A stretch of DNA of 64,000 nucleotides from Curtobacterium sp. VKM Ac-1395 (GCF_015350975.1 NZ_JADKRX010000004.1:270077-334076); one strand, 5' to 3'. Counted from the first letter of the stretch, positions 27,250-36,918 are shown. Program-made: numbers and translations. Notes: generated by a model from the letters alone, not told the origin.

Positions 27250-28842
27250 ATGCTCGCCACACTCGTCATCGGTCTCCGTGAAGGCCTCGAAGCCACGCTC
27301 ATCGTCGGCATCATCGCCGCGTTCCTGCGCCGCAACCGGGTGCCGCTCGCACCGATGTGGCTCGGGGTCGGCGTCGCCGTGCTCATGAGCATCGGGGTCG
27401 GCGTCGGGCTGCAGGCCGTCGAGCAGGCGCTCCCGCAGGCCCAGCAGGAGGGCATGGAGGCGGTCATCGGCATCGTCGCCGTCGTCTTCGTCACCGGGAT
27501 GATCGTCTGGATGCGCACCCACGCGCGCACGCTGAGCAGCGACCTCGAGGCCAGCGCCACCGCCGCCCTCGGCCGCGGCACCGCGTGGGCCCTCGCCGGC
27601 ATGGCCTTCCTCGCCGTCCTCAAGGAGGGCTTCGAGACCTCCGTCTTCCTGCTCGCCACCTTCCAGGCGTCGAGCGACACCGGCCTCGCGGCCCTCGGCG
27701 CCCTCATCGGCATCGCCGCAGCGGTCGTCGTCGGCTACGGCATCTACACCGGCGGGGTGCGGTTGAACCTCGCGAAGTTCTTCACCGGCACGGGCGTCTT
27801 CCTGGTGTTCGTCGCCGGTGGCCTGGTCCTCACGGTCCTCCGTCGTGCGCACGAGGCCGGCTGGGTCGTCATCGGCCAGCAGCGCACCGTCGACCTCAGC
27901 TGGCTCGCCCCGAACGGCTCGGTGCAGGGCGCCCTCATCACCGGTGTGCTCGGCATCCCGCCGGACCCGCGCGTCATCGAGGTGCTCGCCTGGTTCTGCT
28001 ACGTCGTGCCCGTCCTGGCGCTCTCGATCTGGCCGCGCGCCTGGCATCCGGCTCCGCGGCGCGTCCCGGCCGTGCGCATCGGCGTCGCCGCCGTGCTCGC
28101 CGTCGCCGCAGCGGCGCTCGCGGTTGCCGTCCCGACCGGTGGCGCCCACCTGCCCTCGACCGTCCCGGTCTCCGGTGACGCCACGTCCGTCTCGGCAGAG
28201 GTCCACGGGGCGAGCGCCGTGCTCACCAGCCGAGGCCACGGCCAGGAGGCCCGGGTCGACTTCCCGGCGTCGACCCACCGCACCGTGACCCGCGCTGGTG
28301 CGACCGCCGACCGCTGGCGCTCCACCACGAGCGGCGGCACCAGCGGTGAACCGTCGAGCCTGACGCTCGACGACCTGGTCGGCCTGTTCGGCCGCGTGCC
28401 CGTCGGCATCTCCCCGTCGACGAACCCGGGGCCGTTCCGGGCCCGCTGGTCCACGTCGCAGTCCGTCACCCTCTGGAGCGCCGGGGGAGGCGTCCTGGAC
28501 GCGACCAGCTCGGAACGGTCCGTGCTCACGCTGAGCGGTGGGGGCCTCCCGTCCGCTCGCACGACGACGCTCGACCGCAGCGTGTACGCGGTGCCGACGT
28601 CCCGCGTCCGCGCGAGCGCCACGGCAGTGACGGCAGCCGACACCCGGTCCGCGGAGCTGGCGCTCTGGGGCGCCTGGCTGCCGATCGCCCTGGGCGTCGC
28701 CGCCGCGGCCCAGCTCGCCCTTGCACTCCGCGACCGTCGCCGCCAGGCGACCCCTGTTCCCCACCACCCCGCACCACCCGTCCCCGCCCGCGGCCCGCCC
28801 GCCGGGGACCCGACAAGGAGCACCGCCCATGCCGTTCGGTAA
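27250..28842 (+). CDS. efeU: EfeU iron permease (FTR1 family)
   Basis: This 530-residue membrane protein is the permease of the EfeUOB system. Seven helices cover about residues 1-270, with the two iron-binding motifs REGLE (9-13) and KEGFE (about 121-125). It carries a C-terminal extension of about 250 residues: an Ala-rich helix, an extracytoplasmic Ser/Thr-rich domain and a final helix (about 475-495), longer than classical EfeU. No ribosome binding site is visible and TAACCT lies 10 bases before the ATG, so the leader is very short or absent. Control by iron is shown by the box upstream. Confidence 0.93.
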   Translation: MLATLVIGLREGLEATLIVGIIAAFLRRNRVPLAPMWLGVGVAVLMSIGVGVGLQAVEQALPQAQQEGMEAVIGIVAVVFVTGMIVWMRTHARTLSSDLEASATAALGRGTAWALAGMAFLAVLKEGFETSVFLLATFQASSDTGLAALGALIGIAAAVVVGYGIYTGGVRLNLAKFFTGTGVFLVFVAGGLVLTVLRRAHEAGWVVIGQQRTVDLSWLAPNGSVQGALITGVLGIPPDPRVIEVLAWFCYVVPVLALSIWPRAWHPAPRRVPAVRIGVAAVLAVAAAALAVAVPTGGAHLPSTVPVSGDATSVSAEVHGASAVLTSRGHGQEARVDFPASTHRTVTRAGATADRWRSTTSGGTSGEPSSLTLDDLVGLFGRVPVGISPSTNPGPFRARWSTSQSVTLWSAGGGVLDATSSERSVLTLSGGGLPSARTTTLDRSVYAVPTSRVRASATAVTAADTRSAELALWGAWLPIALGVAAAAQLALALRDRRRQATPVPHHPAPPVPARGPPAGDPTRSTAHAVR

Positions 28843-30055
28843 GCAGACCGCACGACCCCTGATCACCCTGGGCGCCCTCGGCGCCGTGGCCGCACTCGCC
28901 CTCACCGGGTGCGCGTCCACCTCCTCGTCCGCGACGGACGACGCCACCGACTCCGGCAAGGTCGCCCGGGTGTCGATCACCCTGACGAACGACGGCTCGG
29001 ACGCGTGCGCCGTGTCCACCACGACGGTGCCGGCGGGCCCCGTGACCTTCACGGTCAAGAACGAGTCGTCCACCGCGATCACCGAGGTCGAGCTGCTGCA
29101 GGACCAGCGGATCTTCGGCGAGAAGGAGAACCTCGCGCCGGGCCTGGCACCGGTCTCGTTCACGAGCACCCTCGGCGGCGGGAAGTACCAGGTGTACTGC
29201 CCCGGCGCCGAGCAGGAGATGACCGACCTCACCGTCACCGGCAAGGTCACCTCGACCAAGGGCAGCAGTGCAGCGTCGCTGCTGGAGGACGGCGCCACCG
29301 GCTACTCGAAGTACGTGGACGCGCAGGTCAGCGACATGGTGACCGCGGTGAAGCAGCTGCAGACCGACGTCGACGCCGGTGACCTCGACGCCGCCAAGCG
29401 TGACTACGCCGAGGCGCGGCCGTACTACGAGCACGTCGAGAGCGACGTCGACGGCTTCGTGAAGAAGGGCTTCAAGGCCACCGACAACGCCGGCAACCTC
29501 GACTACCTCATCGACATGCGGGCGTCGAACCTCGACCCGGCCGTCGGGTGGAGCGGGTTCCACGCCGTCGAGCGCGACCTGTTCGACAGGGGCGCGATCA
29601 CCGCCTCGACGAAGGACCTGGCCGGCGACCTGACGTCGAACGTCGAGCTCCTCGCGAAGCTCGTGCCGACGCTCGACTACAAGCCCGAGGACCTCGCCAA
29701 CGGCGCCGCCGGCCTGCTCGAGGAGGTCCAGTCCAACAAGATCACCGGCGAGGAAGAGGCCTACAGCCACATCGACCTCGTCGACCTGGCCGCCAACGTC
29801 GAGGGCGCACGACAGGCCTTCGCCTACCTCAAGCCGGGCCTGACGAAGACCGACCCGACGCTGACGAAGCAGATCGCGGCGCAGTTCGACACGACGAACA
29901 CGATGATGGACGGCTTCCGGAACGCGGACGACCTCGGTGGGTTCGACAGCTGGACCGACGCGACGAAGTCCGAGCACGCCAACGCGATCTCGCAGCGGGT
30001 GCAGGCACTGCAGGACCCGCTGTCCCGCCTGGCCGAGAAGGTCGCCACCGCGTGA
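28829..30055 (+). CDS. efeO: EfeO iron-binding lipoprotein (imelysin family)
   Basis: This 408-residue lipoprotein (lipobox LALTGC, Cys28) has an N-terminal cupredoxin-like domain (about 45-137, with YCPGAEQEM) and a C-terminal imelysin/M75 domain with the metal-binding HxxE motif HAVE (245-248). It binds iron outside the cell and delivers it to EfeU. AAGGAG lies eight bases before the ATG, and the start overlaps the efeU stop by 14 bases, consistent with one transcript. Confidence 0.93.
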   Translation: MPFGKQTARPLITLGALGAVAALALTGCASTSSSATDDATDSGKVARVSITLTNDGSDACAVSTTTVPAGPVTFTVKNESSTAITEVELLQDQRIFGEKENLAPGLAPVSFTSTLGGGKYQVYCPGAEQEMTDLTVTGKVTSTKGSSAASLLEDGATGYSKYVDAQVSDMVTAVKQLQTDVDAGDLDAAKRDYAEARPYYEHVESDVDGFVKKGFKATDNAGNLDYLIDMRASNLDPAVGWSGFHAVERDLFDRGAITASTKDLAGDLTSNVELLAKLVPTLDYKPEDLANGAAGLLEEVQSNKITGEEEAYSHIDLVDLAANVEGARQAFAYLKPGLTKTDPTLTKQIAAQFDTTNTMMDGFRNADDLGGFDSWTDATKSEHANAISQRVQALQDPLSRLAEKVATA

Positions 30056-31323
30056 GCGAGGGCGTCTCCCGGCGGGGACTCATCGGTGTCGGGCTGGCCG
30101 CAGCGGGCGCGGGCGTCGGAGCGGCCGCCGGCATCGCGGGCGCCACCGGCGCGACGGGCGTGAACCCGTTCGCGGCGGCGACGAACGGCGACGAGTCCAT
30201 CGACCTGTCGACGAGCCACCCGTTCTACGCGACGGCGGCACGGCAGCCGCAGGGCGGGATCCGCACGGTCCCGCAGCGGTACTGCGTGTTCATGACCTTC
30301 GACCTGTCGACCTCGGTCGCCACGGACCTGCAGGTGCTGCTCGCCCGATGGTCGGCGTCGATCGCGCAACTCCAGGCCGGCGCGACCGTGGGCTCCGTCG
30401 AGCCCGCACACGGCAACGGCGTCGGTGCGGACACCGGCGAGGCGCTCGACCTCGGGCCGGCGTCGCTCACCGTGACGGTCGGCCTCGGCCCCGGGGTCTT
30501 CGACGAGCGGTTCGGGCTGGCGTCGCAGCGCCCGGCGAAGCTCGCGGACATCCCCTCGCTGCCGAGCGACCGGCTGCAGGACGAGCTGAGCGGGGGCGAC
30601 CTGTCCCTGCAGGCGTGCGCCGACGACCCGCAGGTGGCGTACCACGCCGTCCGCGACCTGGCCCGCATCGCCCGGGGGACCGCGACCGTGCGGTGGACCG
30701 TGATGGGGTTCGGTCGTGCGTCGGCCGGCCCGTCGCAGACGACCCCGCGCAACCTGATGGGCTTCAAGGACGGCACCCGCAACATCACCACCGATGAGGA
30801 CTACGACCGCTTCGTGTGGCTCGACCGTTCCGCGGGGTGGATGTCGGGCGGGACGTACCAGGTCGTGCGGAAGATCCAGATGAACATCGAGATCTGGGAC
30901 GCCGACGTGGTCAGCGACCAGCAGCGGGTGTTCGGGCGGACGAAGATCGAGGGCGCGCCCCTGTCCGGTGGCACGGAGCACACGACGCCGGACTTCCACG
31001 CGCGGATGGCGGGCGCGTCCGGCGCGACGAAGATCGACGCCACCTCGCACGTGGCACTCGCTGCGCACGAGAACAACGACGGGGTGAAGATCCTCCGGCG
31101 CCCGTACAACTACACGGACGGGCTGAACCGGTACGGCCAGCTCGACGCCGGGCTGCTCTTCGCCGCGTACGTCAACGACCCGGACCACTTCACGCGGATC
31201 CAGCGACGCCTGGGCGCGGTCGACCGGCTGAACGACTACGTCGCCCACATCGGGTCCGCGGTGTTCGCGGTGCCGCCGGCGCCCCGGAAGGGGTCGTACA
31301 TCGGCGAGCAGCTGTTCCGCTGA
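30052..31323 (+). CDS. efeB: EfeB Dyp-type haem peroxidase
   Basis: This 423-residue protein has a twin-arginine signal (SRRGLIGVGLAAAG) and the Dyp-peroxidase motif GFKDGTRN (237-244) with its catalytic Asp. A His around residue 335 in SHVALAAHENN lies in the haem-binding region. EfeB oxidises ferrous iron or takes part in haem iron use, completing EfeUOB. The GTG start overlaps the efeO stop (GTGA). The export route (Tat, folded) fits a haem-loaded enzyme. Confidence 0.93.
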   Translation: MSEGVSRRGLIGVGLAAAGAGVGAAAGIAGATGATGVNPFAAATNGDESIDLSTSHPFYATAARQPQGGIRTVPQRYCVFMTFDLSTSVATDLQVLLARWSASIAQLQAGATVGSVEPAHGNGVGADTGEALDLGPASLTVTVGLGPGVFDERFGLASQRPAKLADIPSLPSDRLQDELSGGDLSLQACADDPQVAYHAVRDLARIARGTATVRWTVMGFGRASAGPSQTTPRNLMGFKDGTRNITTDEDYDRFVWLDRSAGWMSGGTYQVVRKIQMNIEIWDADVVSDQQRVFGRTKIEGAPLSGGTEHTTPDFHARMAGASGATKIDATSHVALAAHENNDGVKILRRPYNYTDGLNRYGQLDAGLLFAAYVNDPDHFTRIQRRLGAVDRLNDYVAHIGSAVFAVPPAPRKGSYIGEQLFR

Positions 31324-31379
31324 GGTCGTCGCGCTGCCGCGGTGCCGTCCTGCCGGGACCGACTTCTCGCATTGGGCGA

Positions 31380-31427
31380 TGACGGATCCGGTTCGTGGAC
31401 CGCGGCGATGACGAACCGGATCCGTCA
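31380..31427. repeat. Palindrome family 2, copy 2
   Basis: The arms 31380-31396 and 31411-31427 form a perfect 17-base stem (TGACGGATCCGGTTCGT/ACGAACCGGATCCGTCA) with a 14-base loop. It lies 56 bases after the efeB stop in a 384-base gap between convergent genes. Compared with copy 1 the innermost pair changes from C-G to T-A, keeping the pairing. No gene is seen in 31324-31707. Confidence 0.72.
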
Positions 31428-31648
31428 CGACCAGGAAGTGGAAGGGTGTCCTCCGTCGTTTCCCTGGAGACGGAGGACACCCGCGCCGCGGAGTCTTGTC
31501 GGGCGGAACCACCGTCCGACGTGAGAGGCGACCCGGCGCGGCGCGTCGCTGTGCGACAGGGCTGAGATTACCCGCCGGAGCCTTGAAAACACAGGGGGTG
31601 TCCGGCACGCGTCGGGGCGCGAGCGCCGGGGACACCGGGGTCATGCGA

Positions 31649-31702
31649 ACGGGGGTGTCCCGCTGTGCACCGGAGCAGTCCGGGTCAGCGAGACACCCCC
31701 GT
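31649..31702. terminator. Terminator between efeB and nucleotidase genes
   Basis: The arms 31649-31664 and 31687-31702 pair at 15 of 16 positions (ACGGGGGTGTCCCGCT/AGCGAGACACCCCCGT). The hairpin begins five bases beyond the nucleotidase stop on the minus strand and can also fold in the opposite direction. Confidence 0.65.
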
Positions 31703-31707
31703 CCGGG

Positions 31708-34002
31708 TCAGCGCTGCAGGCGCCGGCGGCGGGCGATCACCATGGCGGTGATGCCGGCGAGGAGCAGCAGCCCAGCGGCAGCCGCGGGCGCCAGGAGCTC
31801 GGCGCCGGTGTACGCCAGCGAGCCGTCGGCTGCGGTCGGGGCGCCCTGGGCACCCGGGCCGGCGCCGTCCTCGACCACGGGGTCGACGCCCGGAGCACCC
31901 GGAGCACCCGGGTCGGCCGGGGTGCCCGGAGCGCCGGGGTCGGTCCCCGGGTCCGTCGGGTCCGTCCCCGGGCCGCCCGGGGTCCCCGGGTCGGTCGGGT
32001 CGGTCGGGTCGACGGCCACGGCGAGCGGGATCGTGACCGGCAGGGCGATGCGGGTCGCGCCGACGGTCACCACGAGGGGCTCGTCGGTCGTGTCGGCAGC
32101 CGCACGGGCCGCCGGCGCGACGGCCGTCGGCACGTCGAACGCCAGCGTCGCACGACCCTGCTCGTCGGTGGTGTCGACGACCGCCGGGTCGATGTCCGCC
32201 GTGGCGAGCACCTGGTCGCCGGCACTGACCTGCACCGAGGTGGGCTGGTCGGCCGCGTTGCTGAACAGCAGCGAGGAGAGCGCCAGGGACACGCGGTCTC
32301 CGGGCTGGAAGCCACCGGCCGGGGTCGGCGTGAGCGTGGCACCGACCGAACGCTGGTCGTCGGCCACGGTCACGTCGCGGTTCGTCTCGAAGTACTCGAC
32401 CTGCGCCTCGAGGTCGACCGTGCCGCTGTCCTGCTTGGCGGCGGCACCCGCGAAGGCGGTGAAGTTGTCGCCACCCGATGCCAGGAACGAGTTCACCGTG
32501 ACCTTGTACGTCGTCGCGGGGTCGATCGCGGCACCGTCGAGCGTCATCGAGGTGATGCGGGAGCCCGTCGCGGCTGCGGGGTCGTAGGTGTACGCGAAGC
32601 CGTCGGAGACGCCGAGCTTCAGGAACGGACGACCGGTGGCCGACGGGGGCTGCCACTGCTGCTCGAGCGCCTGCTCGACCTGCGCGCCGGTCAGGTCGAG
32701 CACGACGAGGGTGTTCGCGAACGGCTGGACGAGGGCGGCCTCCTTGTAGGTGACGGTGCCACCGAGGAGGTCGGCGCGGAGCCCACCGGGGTTCATGAAC
32801 GCGATCTGGGACCCCTGGCGGTCCGCGGTGGCGGTGCGCTGGACCTCGGCGACGAAGTTGCCGAGCGTGGACTCGCCGCCACGGTTCTCGCTGCCGTCGG
32901 TCTGCACCGCGCGGCGCATGTCGACGTCGGTGGTGCCGAGCTCCACGGCGCCGAGGACGTCGGCCTCGGCCACCGCGGCGGCGACCGTCGCGGCCACGCC
33001 GGCGTCGGGGGCGAAGGTGCCGTCGACCAGGCGGATGTCCTCGCCGGTCGCGGTGACGCTGCCGTCGGCGGCGACGGTGAGCTGGAGGTGCCCGAGGTTG
33101 AAGCCGTACGACCCGGTCTGGATCACCGGGCGGGGGACCGTGCCGCCGTCCGGCACGACGTCGTGCACGTAGGTCTGGTGCGTGTGCCCGGAGAGGATGG
33201 CGGACACGTCGGGGGTCACGCCGTGCACGGCCCGCGCGAAGGCGCTGTCGCCGTCGAGGTCGCTCGCGGCGGCGGTCTCTGCACCGTCGTGGACGATGAG
33301 GACCAGGACGTCGGCCTCGCCGTTGGCCGCGTCGCCGTCGAGCAGGTCGGTCGCGACGGCGTTCACCGAGTCGGTGATGTCGGCCATCTCGAGCGACGCG
33401 ATGCCGTCGGGGCTGACGAGTCCGGTGAGGTCGACGGTCGCGCCGATGAAGCCGACGCGCTTGCCGCTGATCTCCTGGATCGAGTACGGGTCGAACGCGG
33501 GCTCGCCCGTCGCCCGGTCGAGGATGTTCGCGGAGACGTAGTCCCACTGCGCGTTGCGGGCGTCGTCCGGCCCGATCACGCGGTCCTGCAGGTCGGCGCG
33601 GCCCTTGTCGAGCTCGTGGTTGCCGATCGCGCTCACCGAGAGGTCCATCGCGTTGAGGACGTCGATCGTGGGCTGGTCCTGCTGGATGAAGGACTCGAAC
33701 GTGGAGGCGCCGATGTTGTCGCCGGCGCTCACGAACGCGGAGGTGGAGGGGTCGTCGCCCCGGAGCTGGTCGAGGGCGCCGGCGAGCACCGCGGCACCGG
33801 CGGCGTCGCCGGAGCGGGGCGGCGTGCTCAGGGACTGGGCGATGCGGCCGTGGAAGTCGTTCACGTCGTAGACGTCGATCGTCGTGTCGCCCTCGGCGGC
33901 GGAGGCCACCGACGGGACGGACAGGGCGACGAGGACACCGGCCGTGACGAGTGCTGCGCCCGAACGGGCAGCGCGCTTGCGGAGGGAGGAGTGTGCGTTC
34001 AT
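31708..34002 (-). CDS. Sortase-anchored 5'-nucleotidase/metallophosphatase
   Basis: This 764-residue surface protein has a Sec signal (about 1-35), a calcineurin-like metallophosphatase domain (about 40-300: DVNDFHGR, SAGDNIGAS, IGNHELD, SGHTHQTYVHD) and a 5'-nucleotidase C-terminal domain (about 340-530, ending near SGGDNFTAF). It resembles UshA-type enzymes that release phosphate from extracellular nucleotides. A Pro/Gly/Asp-rich spacer leads to LAYTG, a hydrophobic helix and RRRRLQR: a class-E-sortase wall-anchoring signal. TAGGTT eight bases before the ATG suggests a leaderless start. Confidence 0.92.
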   Translation of the reverse strand: MNAHSSLRKRAARSGAALVTAGVLVALSVPSVASAAEGDTTIDVYDVNDFHGRIAQSLSTPPRSGDAAGAAVLAGALDQLRGDDPSTSAFVSAGDNIGASTFESFIQQDQPTIDVLNAMDLSVSAIGNHELDKGRADLQDRVIGPDDARNAQWDYVSANILDRATGEPAFDPYSIQEISGKRVGFIGATVDLTGLVSPDGIASLEMADITDSVNAVATDLLDGDAANGEADVLVLIVHDGAETAAASDLDGDSAFARAVHGVTPDVSAILSGHTHQTYVHDVVPDGGTVPRPVIQTGSYGFNLGHLQLTVAADGSVTATGEDIRLVDGTFAPDAGVAATVAAAVAEADVLGAVELGTTDVDMRRAVQTDGSENRGGESTLGNFVAEVQRTATADRQGSQIAFMNPGGLRADLLGGTVTYKEAALVQPFANTLVVLDLTGAQVEQALEQQWQPPSATGRPFLKLGVSDGFAYTYDPAAATGSRITSMTLDGAAIDPATTYKVTVNSFLASGGDNFTAFAGAAAKQDSGTVDLEAQVEYFETNRDVTVADDQRSVGATLTPTPAGGFQPGDRVSLALSSLLFSNAADQPTSVQVSAGDQVLATADIDPAVVDTTDEQGRATLAFDVPTAVAPAARAAADTTDEPLVVTVGATRIALPVTIPLAVAVDPTDPTDPGTPGGPGTDPTDPGTDPGAPGTPADPGAPGAPGVDPVVEDGAGPGAQGAPTAADGSLAYTGAELLAPAAAAGLLLLAGITAMVIARRRRLQR

Positions 34003-34103
34003 CGCCGTCGAACCTACGAGGACGTACAGCCGACGCGCCAGGGGGTCCTCGCGACCGTCACACGGTGTTCACACAGCGGCCGGCAGCGCCACCCCCGACG
34101 GCG

Positions 34104-35918
34104 TCAGTCCCGCCCGAGCGCTCCCTTCACCCGCTCCGTGACCTCGGCCGCCATCGCCTTCGCCGAGTCCTTGACCACGCCGAGCTCCACCGGGTCGCCC
34201 TTCAGCAGGCTCTTCGCCGTGTTGATCGCGTACTCCTTGGTGATGTGGGGCGGCAGCGGCGGCACGTTCCGGCTGACGTACGCGTCGATGAGGGTCACGC
34301 CCTGGTGCGCGAAGGCGCGCTCGACGGCGGCGTCCACCTCGGAGTCCTCGTGCACCGCGATGCCCTGGAAGCCGAGCAGCGTGGCGTACCCGGCGTAGTC
34401 CATCGTCTCGACGTCCTGCGACCCGGGCCACATCGGGTTGCCGTCCTCGGTGCGCATCTCCCACGAGACCTGCCCGAGGTCGTCGTTGTGCATGACCACG
34501 ACGACGAGCTGCTGGTTCGGCCAGGCTGCCATGTACTTCTTCACGGTGATGAGCTCGTTCATGCCGAGCATCTGGAACGCGCCGTCGCCGATCGTGCAGA
34601 CGGCGGGACGGTCGGGGAACGCGAACTTCGCGGCGACGGCGTACGGCATCGCCGCGAGCATCGTCGCCAGGCGTCCGGACATGTCGCCGCGCATGCCCTT
34701 CCGCAGCCGGATGTGGTGGCCGTACCAGTCCGCCGTGGTGCCGGCGTCCGCGGTGACGGTCACGCCCTCGGGCAGTCGGTCGTTCACCGCCTGGATGACC
34801 CGGCGCGGGTTCACGCCGTCGGAGTACTCGACCTCGGCCTGCGCCCGCATCTCGGACTCCCACTCGCGCATCTCCGACGCGACGGTGTCCTGGAACGCGG
34901 TGTCGTCCGTCTGCTCGAGCAGCGGCAGCACCGCGTCGAGCGTCGACCCGACGTCGCCCCACAGGTTCAGCTCGGTCGGGTAGCGCAGGCCGAGCTGCTC
35001 CGGCTTGATGTCGACCTGGATGCCGCGCGCCTGCCCGCTCTTCGGCATGTACTCGCCGTAGGGGTAGTTCGTCCCGAGCAGCACGAGCGTGTCGCAGTCG
35101 CGGATCTGGTGGAGCGACGGCAGCGACCCGAGCAGGCCGAGCTGCTGCGAGTGGTACGGCACGTCGGACGGGATCACGTCCTTGCCGCGGAGCGCCGTGA
35201 TGATGCCGGCGCCGACCTTCTCGGCGGCGGCGAGCACCTGGTCCGTGGCACCGCGGGCACCGGCACCGACCAGGAACGTCACCTTCGACCCGGCGTTGAT
35301 GATGTCCGCCATCTTCTGGATCTCGTCGGCGGGCGGCGTGATCCGCGTGGAGGCCGGCACGTCACTCGACCGCGACGCCCAGTGCTCGAGCGGCGGGGCG
35401 TCGTACGACATCGCCTGCACGTCGTGGGGCAGGATCACCACGGCCGGTTGCTTCCGGAGCGACGCGGTGCGGAACGCGGTGTCGAGGACGACCCCGACGG
35501 CCTCCGGGGTGGCGACGGTCTGCACGTAGCAGGCGACGTCGGCGAAGACCCGCTCCAGGTTCGATTCCTGCTGCGTGAACGACCCGATCGACGCGAGCCC
35601 CTGCTGGCCGACGATCGCCACGACGGGCTGGTTGTCCATCTGCGCGTCGTAGAGCCCGTTCAGCAGGTGGAAGGCGCCCGGGCTCGACGTCGCGACACAG
35701 ACCCCGACCTCGCCGGTGAACTTGGCGTGCGCGGTCGCCATCAGCGCGGCGATCTCCTCGTGCGTGGGCCGGACGTACTCCAGCCCCTCGCCCTTCCCGG
35801 CGGCCTTGCCCAGGGCGCCGTCGAAGGCGCCGATCCCGTCGCCCGGGTACCCGAAGACGCGCGAGACGCCCCACGTCTTGATGCGGTCGATGACGAAGTC
35901 GCTGACGGTCTGTCCCAT
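34104..35918 (-). CDS. PoxB-type thiamine-diphosphate pyruvate oxidase
   Basis: This 604-residue enzyme has the three-domain layout of pyruvate oxidase/dehydrogenase (quinone). The catalytic Glu is in RPTHEE (about residue 50), the central domain carries LVGAGARGA, and the thiamine-diphosphate motif spans GDGAFQML to HNDDLGQVSWE. It most likely oxidises pyruvate to acetate and CO2 and passes electrons to quinone, but related enzymes act on other 2-oxo acids. The C-terminus has an amphipathic helix-like stretch that could contact the membrane. No clear operon partner is adjacent. Confidence 0.85.
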   Translation of the reverse strand: MGQTVSDFVIDRIKTWGVSRVFGYPGDGIGAFDGALGKAAGKGEGLEYVRPTHEEIAALMATAHAKFTGEVGVCVATSSPGAFHLLNGLYDAQMDNQPVVAIVGQQGLASIGSFTQQESNLERVFADVACYVQTVATPEAVGVVLDTAFRTASLRKQPAVVILPHDVQAMSYDAPPLEHWASRSSDVPASTRITPPADEIQKMADIINAGSKVTFLVGAGARGATDQVLAAAEKVGAGIITALRGKDVIPSDVPYHSQQLGLLGSLPSLHQIRDCDTLVLLGTNYPYGEYMPKSGQARGIQVDIKPEQLGLRYPTELNLWGDVGSTLDAVLPLLEQTDDTAFQDTVASEMREWESEMRAQAEVEYSDGVNPRRVIQAVNDRLPEGVTVTADAGTTADWYGHHIRLRKGMRGDMSGRLATMLAAMPYAVAAKFAFPDRPAVCTIGDGAFQMLGMNELITVKKYMAAWPNQQLVVVVMHNDDLGQVSWEMRTEDGNPMWPGSQDVETMDYAGYATLLGFQGIAVHEDSEVDAAVERAFAHQGVTLIDAYVSRNVPPLPPHITKEYAINTAKSLLKGDPVELGVVKDSAKAMAAEVTERVKGALGRD

Positions 35919-35991
35919 GCACCCAGCGTGCGCGGGAGCGCGCGGACCGGCTCCCAGGGATCGCAGTCCTCCGGCAGATCCGAGCCTCCAG

Positions 35992-36918
35992 TCAGTCGTC
36001 TTCCGCGATCAGCGGACGGAGGGTGCGGTGCGCGATGCGCAGGCCCTCGAGGACCTTCTCGTCCGTGCCGCCCCAGAGCGGGTCCTCGTGCTCGACCGAG
36101 AGGGTGCCGGTGAAGCCGGCCTCGTACAGTCGGTCCACCACGTGCGGCCAGTCGACGACCCCGCGACCCGGCACGCGGAACCGCCACCAGCCCATGTCCC
36201 AGGGGTCGTCGCCCTTGTCCACCTTGCCGAAGAAGCCGTACGCGTTCCGTCGCTCGGGGAAGAGCTCGAGGTCCTTCGCCTGCGCGTGCACGATGTGCTC
36301 GGCGAACGGCAGGATCGTCTCGACGGGGTCGATGCCGATCCACGTCAGGTGGGACGGGTCCCAGTTCAGACCGAAGCCGAGCCCCGTCACCCAGCCCCAG
36401 AGCTCGGGGGAGTAGGCGATGTTGCCGGGGTAGCCGTCGGGGTGCCAGCCCTCCATCACGCAGTTCTCGATGATGAGCTGCACGCCGCGCTCGCCGGCGT
36501 AGTCCACGAGCTCCGGCAGGACGCGGTCGCCCTCGGCCATGTTCTCGCGCACCGACTTCGTCATGTCGCGGCCGATGAACGTGCCGACGTACGGCACACC
36601 GAGCGTCTGCGCCGCGTCGACGGCGTGCTTGAGGTGCGTGCGGATCTCGTCGCGACGGGCGGGGTCCTGGTGCAGGTTGTTCTCGTAGTAGGCGAGGGCG
36701 CTGATCTCGAGCCCGGTGCGGTCGAGCAGCTCCCGGGTCGCGGCCGCGTCCTCGTCGGTGAGGGTCGCGACGGGCAGGTGTGCCGCCTCGAAGTCCCGGC
36801 CGCCGGTGCCGGGCCAGACCGCGACCTCGAGGCGTTCGTAGCCCTGTCCCTGGGCGAAGTCCGCGATCCGGTCGAGCGACCAGCCGGGCAGGCACGCGGT
36901 CAGCATCCCGAGCTTCAT
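35992..36918 (-). CDS. Sugar phosphate isomerase/epimerase family protein
   Basis: This 308-residue protein is a xylose-isomerase-like TIM barrel with metal-site segments IIENCVMEGW, GLNWDPSHL, HAQAKDLE and LSVEHEDPLW. Members isomerise or epimerise sugars or act on inositol derivatives. It overlaps the preceding Gfo/Idh/MocA gene by four bases (ATGA at 36915-36918), a pairing typical of sugar or inositol catabolism. The substrate cannot be read from the sequence. Confidence 0.88.
   Translation of the reverse strand: MKLGMLTACLPGWSLDRIADFAQGQGYERLEVAVWPGTGGRDFEAAHLPVATLTDEDAAATRELLDRTGLEISALAYYENNLHQDPARRDEIRTHLKHAVDAAQTLGVPYVGTFIGRDMTKSVRENMAEGDRVLPELVDYAGERGVQLIIENCVMEGWHPDGYPGNIAYSPELWGWVTGLGFGLNWDPSHLTWIGIDPVETILPFAEHIVHAQAKDLELFPERRNAYGFFGKVDKGDDPWDMGWWRFRVPGRGVVDWPHVVDRLYEAGFTGTLSVEHEDPLWGGTDEKVLEGLRIAHRTLRPLIAEDD

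Noticed and set aside
31555..31600. GGCTGAGA-like motif suggesting a TPP riboswitch
   Set aside because: The rest of the conserved core is missing and no gene lies downstream on that strand; the region lies between convergent genes.
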